The notes beneath the pieces were generated by a model that worked only from the letters and a program-made list of their open reading frames with translations, was not told the origin of the DNA and did no database searches. Made by a program: the position numbers and the translations under genes. 64,000 bases of DNA, from positions 558,001 through 622,000 of the forward strand of contig NZ_CP059139.1 of NCBI RefSeq assembly GCF_014109765.1, given 5' to 3'. Positions within the stretch are counted from its first letter, which is position 1. The number at the start of each line of letters is the position of its first letter. Origin of the DNA: Pseudomonas berkeleyensis (GTDB lineage: Bacteria > Pseudomonadota > Gammaproteobacteria > Pseudomonadales > Pseudomonadaceae). Below, in pieces: positions 47,740 through 57,577 of the stretch.

Positions 47740-49419
47740 TCAGCGTTCATGTACATAGGTGCCCGGGGCGGCTTCGCCGGCCGGGAACTTCTTGTTGCCC
47801 AGTGTGGTGGACGCATTCTTGGTCTTGCCTGAGCGCTCGGCCAGCCAGGTCTGCCAGTGCAGCCACCAGGAGTCGGCGTGCTTGGTCGAGCTTTCCTGCC
47901 AGGCCTTCGGATCCAGCGGCATCTCGCTGTTGGTCATATAGCGCGCCTTGGGGTTGCCTGGCGGGTTGAGGATGCTCTGGATATGGCCGCTGTTGGACAG
48001 CACGAACTCGCACTTGCCACCGAACAGGTGGGCCGACTTGTAGCAGGAGTCCCACGGCGTGATGTGGTCGGTGGTGCCGGCGACGACGAAGAAGTCGCAG
48101 GTGACCTGCTTGAGGTCGATCGGCGTGCCGCAGACTTCCAGCGCGCCCGGACGGGTCAGCGGGTTGGTCTGGAACATCTCGATGAACTCGCCGTGCAGGG
48201 CGGCAGGCAGGCGCGTGGTGTCGTTGTTCCAGTAGAGGATGTCGAACACCGGCGGCTCGTTGCCGAGCAGGTAGTTGTTGACCCAGTAGTTCCAGATCAG
48301 GTCGTTGGGGCGCATCCAGGCGAACACCTTGGCCATGTCGCTGCCTTCCAGTACACCGGCCTGGTAGGAGCGACGTTTGGCCGCTTCCAGGGTTTTCTCG
48401 TCGGCGAACAGGGCGACCTGGGTGTCGAGTTGGGTGTCGAGCACGCTGACCAGCAGGGTCAGGGCATTGACCTTCTGCTGGCCGAGAGCGGCGTAATGGC
48501 CGAGAAGAGAGGCGGTGGTCAGGCCGCCGGAGCAGGCGCCGAGCATGTTGACGTCCTTGCTGCCGGTGATGGTGCAGATGACGTCGATGGCTTCCTTGAG
48601 CGCCTCGATGTAGGTGGACAGGCCCCACTCGCGTTGTGCCTTGGTCGGGTTGCGCCAACTGACCACGAAGGTCTGCACCTGGCTGCGCAGGAGGAAGCGC
48701 GCCAGGCTCTTGTCCGGCGACAGGTCGAATACATAGAACTTGTTGATCTGCGGCGGCACCACCAGCAGCGGGCGTTCGTGCACGCTCTCGGTGATCGGCT
48801 TGTACTGGATCAGTTCCAGCACGTCGTTGCGAAACACCACGGCGCCATCGGTGGTGGCGAGGTTCTTGCCGACCTCGAAGGCTTCCATGTTCACCTGGCT
48901 GGGCATGCCGCCGTTGTGCACCATGTCCTTGGCCAGATGCGAGAGGCCGTCGAGCAGGCTCTTGCCGCCGGTTTCGAAGAAGCGTTTGACCGCTGCCGGG
49001 TTGGCCATGCTGTTGCTTGGTGCCATGGCTTCGGTCATCAGGTTGATCACGAAGTGGCCGCGACTGGCGTCCTGCTCGGACAGCGAGCTGTGCTCGATCC
49101 AGTCGTGCAGCTCCTTGCGCCAGGCCAGGTAGGTCTGCAGGTAGCGGCGATACAGCGGGTTCTGGCTCCAGGCCGGGTCGGCGAAGCGGCGGTCGCCGTC
49201 TTCAGGCTTGAGCGCGGATTGGCCGAGCATGACGTTCTTCAGCTCGAGGCCGAAATGGGCGACGTGCTTGACGCTATGAAAGGGTTGCTTGAGTGCCTGG
49301 GAGAGCACCATACGGGCAGATGTCAGGAGATCCTTGCCGCGGATACCAATCACCGGGTTGAGTCCCAGGGTGTTTTCCGAGGCCTGGCGTTTCAGGTCTT
49401 CGTTATTCTTATCACTCAT
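47740..49419 (-). CDS. phaC1: Class II PHA synthase 1
   Basis: A 559-residue medium-chain-length PHA synthase polymerising (R)-3-hydroxyacyl-CoA. Catalytic box GACSGG with Cys near 296, acid in GTTDHITPWD and His in SNSGHIQSILNPPGNP. It begins the phaC1-phaZ-phaC2-phaD cluster and has a sigma-54-like promoter about 130 bases upstream. Paralogue of PhaC2. Confidence 0.97.
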   Translation of the reverse strand: MSDKNNEDLKRQASENTLGLNPVIGIRGKDLLTSARMVLSQALKQPFHSVKHVAHFGLELKNVMLGQSALKPEDGDRRFADPAWSQNPLYRRYLQTYLAWRKELHDWIEHSSLSEQDASRGHFVINLMTEAMAPSNSMANPAAVKRFFETGGKSLLDGLSHLAKDMVHNGGMPSQVNMEAFEVGKNLATTDGAVVFRNDVLELIQYKPITESVHERPLLVVPPQINKFYVFDLSPDKSLARFLLRSQVQTFVVSWRNPTKAQREWGLSTYIEALKEAIDVICTITGSKDVNMLGACSGGLTTASLLGHYAALGQQKVNALTLLVSVLDTQLDTQVALFADEKTLEAAKRRSYQAGVLEGSDMAKVFAWMRPNDLIWNYWVNNYLLGNEPPVFDILYWNNDTTRLPAALHGEFIEMFQTNPLTRPGALEVCGTPIDLKQVTCDFFVVAGTTDHITPWDSCYKSAHLFGGKCEFVLSNSGHIQSILNPPGNPKARYMTNSEMPLDPKAWQESSTKHADSWWLHWQTWLAERSGKTKNASTTLGNKKFPAGEAAPGTYVHER

Positions 49420-49548
49420 CTACGACGCTCCATTGTCCTGAGACGAATACCGGCCTGCGAGGGCGCTCGGCGACACAGGGCCTGGTACTGCTCGGGTTAC
49501 CGGGGGCGGATCGAGTCCGCGTATTTCGTTGCACCTGGCACAGCCAAA

Positions 49549-49565
49549 TGCAGGGAACCTGCCAG
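49549..49565 (-). promoter_or_regulatory. Candidate sigma-54 promoter of phaC1
   Basis: On minus CTGGCAGGTTCCCTGCA has GG-N10-GC spacing and close match to the TGGCAC-N5-TTGC consensus. The start would be near 49538, giving a leader of about 120 bases. The 295-base gap 49420-49714 holds no gene. -24/-12 promoters before phaC1 have been described in pseudomonads. Confidence 0.55.
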
Positions 49566-49714
49566 TTCCTTGGTTACCCGAGTTTTTGAAGTTAAGCAAG
49601 CTGCTCGATGGCGCAGGAGTATGCCGCGATAGATTAGAAAACGCGCTCTAACTGTCGCTAACGTGACTGCATGTGTGGAGGGCGGACGCTCTGCGACGAG
49701 GCTTTTGCCACGGT

Positions 49715-50086
49715 TCAGAGCATCAGGCGGACGACTGACTCGCTGGGGTCGCGAGATTTTCCGGCAGCGCTGAGTTCGGCCAGATAGTCGGCCCACAGCG
49801 CGTCCTGGCGTGTGGCCAGTTCGTACAGGTATTCCCAGGTGAACAGGCCGCTGTCATGGCCGTCGTCGAAGCACAGTTTCAGTGCGTAGTTGCCAGCCGG
49901 TTCGATGCGCTCGAGGCCGACGTTGAGCTTGCCCGTCTGCAGGATGGGTTTGCCATGCCCCTGTACCTCGGCCGAGGGCGAATGCACGCGGAGGAATTCG
50001 GCACTGAGCTGATAGCTCTGCTCGCCATAGCGCAGCTCCAGGGTTTTCGAGGCCTTGTGCAGTTTGATCGCGCTGGGGATGGGCAT
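49715..50086 (-). CDS. DUF971 (gamma-butyrobetaine hydroxylase N-terminal-like) protein
   Basis: A 123-residue protein consisting only of the DUF971/GBBH-like N-terminal domain: IKLHKASKTLELRYGEQSYQLSAEFLRVHSPSAEVQGHG and LCFDDGHDSGLFTWEYLYELA. Stand-alone versions are common in proteobacteria and sit near hslVU and pha in Pseudomonas; some relatives bind iron or act with Fe-S assembly. No oxygenase domain is attached, so it is not a carnitine-synthesis enzyme. Confidence 0.87.
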   Translation of the reverse strand: MPIPSAIKLHKASKTLELRYGEQSYQLSAEFLRVHSPSAEVQGHGKPILQTGKLNVGLERIEPAGNYALKLCFDDGHDSGLFTWEYLYELATRQDALWADYLAELSAAGKSRDPSESVVRLML

Positions 50087-50143
50087 GGCTGATTTCCGTG
50101 ATCTTTTCAGGCGCTACGCCCAGGTGAGTGATTGCACCGTCCT

Positions 50144-50205
50144 GTAGGAGCGGATTTATCCGCGAATATCGCGGCTGAAGCGGAATGCCGCCCAACCGCT
50201 CCTAC
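50144..50205. repeat. REPIN, GTAGGAGCGG family
   Basis: GTAGGAGCGGATTTATCCGC at 50144 and the matching end CCGCTCCTAC-type arm to 50205, between hslU and the DUF971 gene. Confidence 0.85.
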
Positions 50206-50247
50206 AGAATGACGCCGGCCAGCGGCGACTGGATCGTGCTCCTGGGC

Positions 50248-51588
50248 TTACAGGATATAACGCGACAGGTCTTCGTCCTGCGCCAGCTCGCCGAGGTGGC
50301 CGTTGACGTAGGTCGCGTCGATGCGGATCGGCTCGCCGTTCTGCTGACCGGCCAGGTCGCCGGCGCTGAAGGAAACCTCTTCCAGCAGACGCTCGAGCAG
50401 GGTGTGCAGGCGACGGGCACCGATGTTCTCGGTCTTCTCGTTGACCTGCCAGGCGATCTCGGCCAGACGCTTGATGCCGTCTTCGGTGAACGCGATGTTC
50501 AGGCCTTCGGTCTGCAGCAGCGCGCTGTACTGCTCGGTGAGCGAAGCGTGCGGCTCGGTTAGGATGCGCTCGAAATCCTGCGGGCTCAGCGCCTTGAGTT
50601 CGACACGGATCGGCAGGCGGCCTTGCAGTTCCGGCACCAGGTCGCTCGGCTTGGCCAGGTGGAAGGCGCCCGATGCGATGAACAGGATGTGGTCGGTCTT
50701 GACCATGCCCAGCTTGGTGTTGACCGTGCAACCCTCGATCAGCGGCAGCAGGTCGCGCTGCACGCCCTCACGGGATACGTCGGCGCCACCGGTATTGCCG
50801 CGCTTGGCCACCTTGTCGATCTCATCGATGAACACGATGCCGTGCTGCTCGACCGCTTCCAGGGCGCGGGCCTTGAGTTCTTCCTCGTTGACCAGGCGTG
50901 CGGCTTCTTCGTCGCGCACCAGCTTGAGGGCGTCGGCGACCTTGAGCTTGCGGGATTTCTTCTTGCCCTTGCCCATGCTGGAGAACAGGTTCTGCAGCTG
51001 GTTGGTCATTTCTTCCATGCCCGGAGGGGTCATGATTTCCACACCCATGGGCGACTCGGCGACTTCGATGTCGATTTCCTTGTCGTCCAGCTGACCTTCG
51101 CGTAGGCGCTTGCGGAACAGTTGGCGGGTGTTGGAATCCTCGCTGCGCACCGGCTCGTCGCCGAAACCCTGGCGGGCTGGCGGTAGCAGGGCGTCGAGGA
51201 TGCGCTCTTCGGCGGCATCTTCGGCGCGATGACGCACCTTGGTGATTTCCTGCTCGCGGAGCATCTTCACCGCGGCATCGGCCAGGTCGCGGATGATCGA
51301 TTCGACGTCACGGCCGACATAGCCGACCTCGGTGAACTTGGTCGCTTCGACTTTCAGGAACGGCGCATTGGCCAGCTTGGCCAGGCGACGGGCGATCTCG
51401 GTCTTGCCGACGCCGGTCGGGCCGATCATCAGGATGTTCTTCGGCGTCACTTCCTGGCGCAGGTCGGCAGGCAGTTGCATGCGCCGCCAGCGGTTGCGCA
51501 GGGCGATGGCGACGGCGCGTTTGGCGTCGTCCTGGCCGATGATATGGCGGTTGAGTTCGTGGACGATCTCGCGGGGCGTCATGGACAT
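50248..51588 (-). CDS. hslU: HslVU protease ATPase subunit
   Basis: A 446-residue AAA+ unfoldase. Walker [10 protein letters not shown] (about 57-65), Walker B IVFIDEID, pore motif GYVGRD and the C-terminal LSRYIL that docks into Hsl[10 protein letters not shown] start at 51588 (an ATG six bases later is possible); Shine-Dalgarno weak, consistent with coupling to hslV 75 bases upstream. Confidence 0.96.
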   Translation of the reverse strand: MSMTPREIVHELNRHIIGQDDAKRAVAIALRNRWRRMQLPADLRQEVTPKNILMIGPTGVGKTEIARRLAKLANAPFLKVEATKFTEVGYVGRDVESIIRDLADAAVKMLREQEITKVRHRAEDAAEERILDALLPPARQGFGDEPVRSEDSNTRQLFRKRLREGQLDDKEIDIEVAESPMGVEIMTPPGMEEMTNQLQNLFSSMGKGKKKSRKLKVADALKLVRDEEAARLVNEEELKARALEAVEQHGIVFIDEIDKVAKRGNTGGADVSREGVQRDLLPLIEGCTVNTKLGMVKTDHILFIASGAFHLAKPSDLVPELQGRLPIRVELKALSPQDFERILTEPHASLTEQYSALLQTEGLNIAFTEDGIKRLAEIAWQVNEKTENIGARRLHTLLERLLEEVSFSAGDLAGQQNGEPIRIDATYVNGHLGELAQDEDLSRYIL

Positions 51589-51617
51589 GGAATTTGGCTC
51601 GCTATCGGAAAACTGTA

Positions 51618-51650
51618 AGAACCTGTTCTGCCGCATCGGGAACAGGTTCT
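51618..51650. repeat. Short dyad related to structured repeat copy B
   Basis: AGAACCTGTTC (51618-51628) and GAACAGGTTCT (51640-51650), a perfect 11-bp stem with an 11-base loop, in the hslV-hslU gap. The right arm is identical to the right outer arm of copy B (20199-20209). On minus it is followed by TTACAGTTTTCC, so it might attenuate hslU. Confidence 0.7.
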
Positions 51651-51663
51651 GAGGCAGTGGACG

Positions 51664-52194
51664 CTACTCGGCAGCGTCCAGTTCCTCGATGGTCTGATGA
51701 TGGTTGGTGAACACGCAGATGTCGCCAGCGATGCCCAGTGCGGTTTGTGCCACTTCGAGGGCGGACAGATCCGTCTTCATCAGCAGGGCGCGCGCCGCGG
51801 CCTGGGCGAAGTTGCCGCCGGAACCCATGGCGATCAGGCCTTCTTCGGGTTCGACCACGTCGCCGTTGCCGGTGATGATCAACGAGGCGTCCTTGTTGGC
51901 CACTGCCAGCATGGCTTCCAGGCGGCTCAGGCTGCGATCGGTACGCCAGTCCTTGGCCAGTTCGACCGCAGCACGCACCAGGTGGCCCTGATGTTTCTCA
52001 AGCTGGCCTTCGAAGCGTTCGAACAGGGTGAAGGCGTCGGCGGTGGCACCGGCAAAACCGGCCAGTACCTGACCGTGGTACAGGCGACGGACTTTCTTGG
52101 CGTTGCCTTTCATCACGGTGTTGCCGAGGGAAACCTGGCCGTCACCGGCCATGACGACCTTGCCGTGGCGGCGGACTGAAACGATGGTGGTCAA
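51664..52194 (-). CDS. hslV: HslVU protease proteolytic subunit
   Basis: A 176-residue N-terminal nucleophile protease. Mature HslV must begin with the catalytic Thr, TTIVSVRR. The only start that places Thr at position 2 is the TTG at 52194. The GTG 15 bases upstream would add METLP and bury the nucleophile; its GTGGAG fits instead as the Shine-Dalgarno of the TTG. Further signatures: [22 protein letters not shown] and [17 protein letters not shown]. First gene of hslVU. Confidence 0.94.
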   Translation of the reverse strand: MTTIVSVRRHGKVVMAGDGQVSLGNTVMKGNAKKVRRLYHGQVLAGFAGATADAFTLFERFEGQLEKHQGHLVRAAVELAKDWRTDRSLSRLEAMLAVANKDASLIITGNGDVVEPEEGLIAMGSGGNFAQAAARALLMKTDLSALEVAQTALGIAGDICVFTNHHQTIEELDAAE

Positions 52195-52290
52195 GGGGAG
52201 AGTCTCCACGCAGCGGGGCGAATTGCCCGGATGAACTCTCAGATGGGGTGCCCGCCGCGGCTTTTCAACCGACGGCGGGGAAAACGCCGA

Positions 52291-52974
52291 TCAGCGTACC
52301 TGACGCTGCTGTAACAGCAGGTTGCTGAAGCCGCCGGCAGCCAGGCTCTTCTGCGCTCCGGCCAGTTGCTCACGACTGGCGAATGGGCCAACCAGTACGC
52401 GGTGCCAGGTCTTGTCCGATACCGTGCCGGACTCGACCCGCACGTTCTGCCCGAGCAAGAGGATTTGCGCGCGCATGCTCTCGGCCTTGTCCTTGCTGGG
52501 GAACGAACCCGCCTGCAGGAAGAACTGGGTGGTGACCGGTGCGACCTGCGCTGAGGCGATGACTGGCGGAGCGGGCGGTGGTACTTCACCGTTGAGCGCC
52601 GCCTCGGCGCGTGCAGCGTCGATCTTGGCCGCCTCTTCGGGAGTGACCGGCTTTGGCGTTGGTGCAGGCGGCGGTGTTTCCTCCAGCGCCTGCGGCAGGA
52701 TCACCTCGGATTCCGGCAGCAGTGTGTAGAAATCGTACTTGGGCCTGCTCGGCTCGGGCTGCGTTGGCTTCGGCTCGGGCTTGGTGCTGCGCACCTGCTC
52801 GGTCTTGTCGCGCTTGATCTCGTCACGGCCGGGCTCAAGGCTGAACAGAAACACGAAAAAGCCGCCGATCACCAGGCCGCAGGCGAGCCAGATCCAACCC
52901 GGTACCGGCTTCTTCGCCGGGGCCTGATAGCGACTGGCGCCGCGTTTCGGTGCCGGCTTCTTGCGCGCAGCCAT
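52291..52974 (-). CDS. SPOR-domain cell-division-type protein
   Basis: A 227-residue bitopic protein: Lys/Pro-rich cytoplasmic N-terminus, one membrane helix (WIWLACGLVIGGFFVFLFSL, about 27-46), a long Pro-rich periplasmic linker and a C-terminal SPOR domain (VAPVTTQFFLQAGSFPSKDKAE...WHRVLVGPFASREQLAGAQ). SPOR domains bind denuded septal peptidoglycan. FtsN-like in layout, though short. It starts at the end of argS. Confidence 0.9.
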   Translation of the reverse strand: MAARKKPAPKRGASRYQAPAKKPVPGWIWLACGLVIGGFFVFLFSLEPGRDEIKRDKTEQVRSTKPEPKPTQPEPSRPKYDFYTLLPESEVILPQALEETPPPAPTPKPVTPEEAAKIDAARAEAALNGEVPPPAPPVIASAQVAPVTTQFFLQAGSFPSKDKAESMRAQILLLGQNVRVESGTVSDKTWHRVLVGPFASREQLAGAQKSLAAGGFSNLLLQQRQVR

Positions 52975-54726
52975 TTACATCCGCTCCAGGGTTTCCAGGC
53001 CGAGCAGCTCCAGGCCCTGCTTGAGCGTGCGGCCGGTCAGGGCGGCCAGGCGCAGGCGGCTCTGCTGGGTGGCTTGCTCTTCGGCGGTGAGGATCGGGCA
53101 GTTCTCGTAGAAGCTGGAGAACAGCCCGGCCAGATCATAGAGGTAGGTGCACAGGGTGTGCGGCGTACCTTTGTCGGCAACGTTGCCGAGCACTTCTCCG
53201 AACTGGGCGAGCTTGGCGGCCAGGGCCTGCTCCTGTTCGGCGACCAGCTGGATTTCGCCACCGATTTCGTCGACGCCCTTGCCCAGCTTGCGGAACACGC
53301 CGGCCACGCGGGTGTAGGCGTACAGCAGGTAGGGTGCGGTGTTGCCCTCGAAGCTGAGCATCAACTCGAAATTGAAGCTGTAGTCGCTAGTGCGGTGCTT
53401 GGACAGGTCAGCGTATTTCACCGCGCCGATGCCCACGGCGCGGGCGATCTGGCGCAGCTCGTCCTCTTCGAGGACGATGCCTTTGCTCTCGTTGAGCGCC
53501 TTGACCAGCGCATAGGCACGCTGTTCGGCTTCGTCGAGCAGATCAATCAGCTTCACCGTGCCGCCGTCGCGGGTCTTGAACGGACGGCCGTCGGCGCCGT
53601 TCATGGTGCCGAAACCCATGTGCTCCAATTGCATGCCGGCATGGACGAAGCCGGCGCGGCGCGCCACTTCGAAGGCCATCTGGAAGTGCAGGGCCTGGCG
53701 CTGGTCGACGAAGTACAGCACGCGGTCGGCCTTCAGCACTTCGCTGCGGTAGCGCATGGCGGCCAGGTCGGTGGTGGCGTAGAGGTAGCCGCCACCGGCT
53801 TTCTGCACGATAACCGGCAGCGGGTTGCCTTCGGCGTTCTGGTATTCGTCGAGGAAGACACACTGCGCGCCGTTGTCCTCGGTCAGCAGGCCCTTGTCGC
53901 GCAGGGCCTGGACGATGCCCGGCAATTCGGCGTTGTAGGCGCTTTCGCCCTTGACGTCGGCCATGCCCAGTTTGACGCCGAGGCGGTCGTAGACCTTCTG
54001 GCAGTGCGACAGGGAGATGTCGTTGAAGCGGTGCCAGAGTTTCAGGCACTGGGCGTCGCCGGCCTGCAGCTGAACGACCAGTTCGCGGGCACGGTCGGCG
54101 AATTCGGGGGAATCGTCGAAGCGCTTCTTGGCGGCGCGGTAGAAACCTTCGAGGTCGGCCAGCTCGCTTTCGGCGGCTGCCGGATTCTCTTCCATGAAGG
54201 CCAGCAGCATGCCGAACTGGGTGCCCCAGTCGCCCACGTGATTCTGGCGGATTACCTCATCGCCGAGGAACTCCAGCACGCGTGCCACGCCGTCGCCGAT
54301 GATGGTCGAGCGCAGGTGGCCGACGTGCATTTCCTTGGCCAGGTTCGGCGAGGACAGGTCGATGACCACGCGCTGCTTGGCGCCGGTCTTGCGCACGCCG
54401 AGGTGTTCGTCGGCCAGGGCCGCTTCCAGGCGCTGAGCCAGGGCATCGCTGTTCTGAAAGAAGTTGAGGAAGCCTGGGCCGGCGATCTCGACCTTGCTGA
54501 TCTGCGCGTCGACCGGCAGTGCGGCGATCAGTTTCTCGGCCAGGTCGCGCGGTTTCATGCCGGCCGGCTTGGCCAGCATCATGGCGATGTTGCTGGCGAA
54601 GTCGCCGTGGCTCTTGTCCTTGGTGTTCTCCACCTGGATGGCCGGCGTCAGGCCTGCAGGCAGCACGCCATCGGCGGCGAGGCGGTCGAGGGCTTGCTGG
54701 ATCAGGTGGCGAATACTGTCTTTCAT
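52975..54726 (-). CDS. argS: Arginyl-tRNA synthetase
   Basis: A 583-residue class I synthetase. HIGH-like HVGH in [20 protein letters not shown] (about 120-140), [20 protein letters not shown] near 375, anticodon-binding helices at the C-terminus. Start at 54726; upstream frame is non-homologous. The SPOR gene begins immediately after its stop. Confidence 0.96.
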   Translation of the reverse strand: MKDSIRHLIQQALDRLAADGVLPAGLTPAIQVENTKDKSHGDFASNIAMMLAKPAGMKPRDLAEKLIAALPVDAQISKVEIAGPGFLNFFQNSDALAQRLEAALADEHLGVRKTGAKQRVVIDLSSPNLAKEMHVGHLRSTIIGDGVARVLEFLGDEVIRQNHVGDWGTQFGMLLAFMEENPAAAESELADLEGFYRAAKKRFDDSPEFADRARELVVQLQAGDAQCLKLWHRFNDISLSHCQKVYDRLGVKLGMADVKGESAYNAELPGIVQALRDKGLLTEDNGAQCVFLDEYQNAEGNPLPVIVQKAGGGYLYATTDLAAMRYRSEVLKADRVLYFVDQRQALHFQMAFEVARRAGFVHAGMQLEHMGFGTMNGADGRPFKTRDGGTVKLIDLLDEAEQRAYALVKALNESKGIVLEEDELRQIARAVGIGAVKYADLSKHRTSDYSFNFELMLSFEGNTAPYLLYAYTRVAGVFRKLGKGVDEIGGEIQLVAEQEQALAAKLAQFGEVLGNVADKGTPHTLCTYLYDLAGLFSSFYENCPILTAEEQATQQSRLRLAALTGRTLKQGLELLGLETLERM

Positions 54727-54832
54727 GGTCGGCTCGGTTGGCCCGGGGGCTTTAGTCGAAAACTGCGCATTATAAAAGCAGCGGCAAGCTGTAGGCCACA
54801 AGCGGCAAGGAAAAGCGTGCTGCGTTTAGTGG

Positions 54833-54907
54833 GTAGGGTGGGCTTCAGCCCACCAAGGCTGGCCGCTGTTGGTGGGCTGAAGCGGGACGCCGCCCGGCCC
54901 ACCCTAC
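54833..54907. repeat. REPIN, GTAGGGTGGGC family
   Basis: GTAGGGTGGGCTTCAGCCC at 54833 and the reciprocal end GCCCACCCTAC at 54907, with an inner stem, between argS and priA. Confidence 0.85.
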
Positions 54908-54960
54908 GGACTGCCGGAGTTCGCTTGCGACGCTCGTTCCTACAAAAGCCGGCATGCAGT

Positions 54961-57180
54961 TCAGAACAGGTCGATAGGGTCGACGTCCAGCGACCAGCGT
55001 ACCGCGCGACCGCTGGGCATCTGCTCCAGGGCATGCAGCCAGGGCGTGAGCAGGCGGTGCAGCGCTGCGCGGGCATTGCCCTGAACCAGTAGCTGCGCGC
55101 GGAAGCGGCCGGCGCGGCGTTCCATCGGGGCCGGCACTGGGCCGAGCAGTTCGATGCCGGAAAGGCCAAGTTCGTTCAGCAGCAACTCGGCTTCATGGCA
55201 GGCTTCGTCGAGAAAACCTTCGGCCTGGCCCGGCTTGTGCGCCTCGGCGCGCAGCAATGCCAGGTGACAAAACGGCGGCAACCCGGCAGCCCGACGCTCG
55301 CTCAGGGCCTGCTCGGCGAAGGCGAAGTAGCCTTGTTCGGTGAGCTGAACCAATAGCGGATGGTCGGCCAGGTGGCTCTGGATGATCACCTTGCCGGGTT
55401 CCTCGGCACGCCCGGCGCGGCCAGCGACCTGGACGATCAGCTGTGCCATGCGTTCGCTGGCGCGGAAGTCGGCGGAGAACAGGCCGCCGTCGGCATCGAG
55501 GATGGAGACCAACGTGACCCGCGGGAAGTGGTGCCCCTTGGCGAGCATCTGGGTGCCGACCAGGATGCACGGTTCGCCTTTGTTGATGGTGGCGAACAGA
55601 CGATCCATCGCGCCTTTTCGCGAGGTACTGTCGCGGTCGATGCGCAGCACCGGGTAGTCGGGGAACAGCACGGCCAGGCGTTCCTCTGCGCGTTCGGTGC
55701 CTGCGCCGACCGGGCGCAGGTCGACGTGCTGGCATTTGGGGCAGTTGCTCGGCTGACGTTCGACGTGGCCGCAGTGGTGGCAGCGCAGTTCCTGATAGCG
55801 CTGATGCACGGTCATGCGGGCGTCGCAGCGCGGGCATTCCGATAGCCAGCCGCAGTCGTGGCAGAGCAGGGTCGGGGCGAAACCGCGGCGATTGAGGAAC
55901 ACCAGCACCTGCTGGCCGGCCGCCAGGGTCTGGGCGATGGCCTGCTGCATCGGCCCGGATATGCCCGAGTCCAGCGGCCGGCTTTTCACATCCAGGCGCA
56001 GGAAGCGTGGCTGGCTGGCGCCGCCGGCACGTTGGGTCAGCTTGAGCAGGGCGTAGCGGCCGCTGTGGGCGTTGTGCAGGCTTTCCAGCGAGGGCGTGGC
56101 CGAGCCGAGCACGATCGGCACGTCTTCCTGGCGTGCGCGTACCAGCGCCAGATCGCGGGCGTGGTAGCGCAGGCCTTCCTGCTGTTTATAGGAGGCGTCG
56201 TGTTCTTCGTCGACGATGATCAGTCCCGGATTCTTCATCGGCGTGAACAGTGCCGAGCGTGTACCGATGATGATGTCGGCCTCGCCATCGCGTGCCGCCA
56301 GCCAGGCGTCCAGGCGTTCGCGGTCGTTGACTGCCGAATGCAGCAGGGCGATGCGTGCGTTGAAGCGACGCGCGAAGCGGTCGAAGGTCTGCGGGCCGAG
56401 GTTGATCTCGGGGATCAGTACCAGCGCCTGCTTACCGGCCTGCAGGCACTGATGGATCAGTTGCAGGTAGACCTCGGTCTTGCCGCTGCCGGTGATACCG
56501 GCGAGCAGAAAGGCATTGAACTGGTTCCAGCCCGATGCCACGGCATTCACTGCGGCGCGTTGTTCGCCGTTCAGTGGTAGTTCAGGCTGTGCCAGCCAGT
56601 GCGCCGGTTTCGCATGGGGTTGGGTACGGCGCACCTCGACTCGTACCAGGCCCTTTTCATGCAGCAACTGCAAACTGTCGCGATTGAGTTGCAACTGGCT
56701 GAGCAGGCCGTGAGCCACGCCATGCGGGTGTTGTGCCAGCGCCTTGAGTGCGTCGCGCTGGCGCGGTGCGCGGGCGAGGCGCGGGTCGTCGACACTTGCA
56801 CCGGCATTGACCAGCCAATAGCGCTCCTGGCGGGTCTCGGCAGGTTCGCCCTGGCGCAGCAGCACGGGCAGTGCCCAGCTCAGCGTGTCGCCGAGGCTGT
56901 GCTGGTAATACTGAGCTGTCCACAGGCACAGCTTGAACAGCGCCGCCGGAAGCGGTGTGCGGGCGTCGAGCAGCTCCAGAGCCGGTTTGAGCTTGTCAGC
57001 CGGCACCTCGCTCTGCGTGTCGGTCTCCACCAGTACCCCGATCATCTCGCGCCGGCCAAAGGGCACGCGCAGGCGCACGCCAGGTTGTAGCGCGCTGCGT
57101 GGCACGCCGGCTGGGGCGCGGTAGTCGAACAGGCGGCGCAGCGGCGAGGGCAGGGCGAGGCGCAGGATCAGGTCGGGCAA
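54961..57180 (-). CDS. priA: Primosomal replication helicase PriA
   Basis: A 739-residue replication-restart helicase. Walker A GITGSGKTEV (about 229-238), DEEHD box, and eight zinc-binding cysteines in CHDCGWLSECPRC...CHHCGH...CPKCQ (about 445-490). TTG start at 57180 with GGAG 8-9 bases upstream; the family N-terminus MPDLILRLALPSPLRRLFDY begins there. Divergent from rpmE. Confidence 0.95.
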   Translation of the reverse strand: MPDLILRLALPSPLRRLFDYRAPAGVPRSALQPGVRLRVPFGRREMIGVLVETDTQSEVPADKLKPALELLDARTPLPAALFKLCLWTAQYYQHSLGDTLSWALPVLLRQGEPAETRQERYWLVNAGASVDDPRLARAPRQRDALKALAQHPHGVAHGLLSQLQLNRDSLQLLHEKGLVRVEVRRTQPHAKPAHWLAQPELPLNGEQRAAVNAVASGWNQFNAFLLAGITGSGKTEVYLQLIHQCLQAGKQALVLIPEINLGPQTFDRFARRFNARIALLHSAVNDRERLDAWLAARDGEADIIIGTRSALFTPMKNPGLIIVDEEHDASYKQQEGLRYHARDLALVRARQEDVPIVLGSATPSLESLHNAHSGRYALLKLTQRAGGASQPRFLRLDVKSRPLDSGISGPMQQAIAQTLAAGQQVLVFLNRRGFAPTLLCHDCGWLSECPRCDARMTVHQRYQELRCHHCGHVERQPSNCPKCQHVDLRPVGAGTERAEERLAVLFPDYPVLRIDRDSTSRKGAMDRLFATINKGEPCILVGTQMLAKGHHFPRVTLVSILDADGGLFSADFRASERMAQLIVQVAGRAGRAEEPGKVIIQSHLADHPLLVQLTEQGYFAFAEQALSERRAAGLPPFCHLALLRAEAHKPGQAEGFLDEACHEAELLLNELGLSGIELLGPVPAPMERRAGRFRAQLLVQGNARAALHRLLTPWLHALEQMPSGRAVRWSLDVDPIDLF

Positions 57181-57338
57181 GCCAGAAGCTCCATTGACAG
57201 GCGGGCGATCTTAGCACGCGACGGCCGGCGCCTTGCGTGGCTTGCATCGCTGTACGCGTCTGGTAAGATGCGCGGCCTATTTCTGTGCGGTGCCTGACAT
57301 TGGTCGGGTGGCGGCACGACTACCCCGAGGAAAGCACC

Positions 57339-57551
57339 ATGAAAGCCGATATCCATCCGAACTACGTCGAAATCGATGCTACCTGCTCCTGCGGTAACGT
57401 GATCAAGACCCGCTCCACCCTGGGCAAGAACCTGAGCCTCGACGTTTGCTCCGAGTGCCACCCGTTCTACACCGGTAAGCAGAAAGTGCTGGACACCGGC
57501 GGCCGTATCGATCGCTTCAAGCAGCGTTTCGGCGTATTCGGCGCCAAGTAA
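57339..57551 (+). CDS. rpmE: 50S ribosomal protein L31 (zinc-binding form)
   Basis: A 70-residue L31 of the C+ type: Cys16, Cys18, Cys37 and Cys40 form the zinc site, so it is the zinc-replete paralogue. CCGAGGAAAGC precedes the ATG. Its terminator lies inside the start of the next gene. Confidence 0.97.
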   Translation: MKADIHPNYVEIDATCSCGNVIKTRSTLGKNLSLDVCSECHPFYTGKQKVLDTGGRIDRFKQRFGVFGAK

Positions 57552-57577
57552 GCGACCGAACGAAAACGGAATCTGGC

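Noticed and set aside
49535..49551. Second -24/-12-like match TGGCACAGCCAAATGC on plus upstream of phaC1
   Set aside because: Spacing is GG-N11-GC, one base too long, and it points away from phaC1.
47857..49632. 591-residue plus-strand frame opposite phaC1
   Set aside because: Mirror of the conserved synthase; composition and lack of a ribosome-binding site argue against it. Similar long shadows lie opposite cbcV, dgcB, dgcA and argS.
49715..50086. DUF971 protein as gamma-butyrobetaine hydroxylase linked to the carnitine genes
   Set aside because: Only the N-terminal domain is present; the oxygenase domain with its iron ligands is missing and the locus is far from cdh genes.
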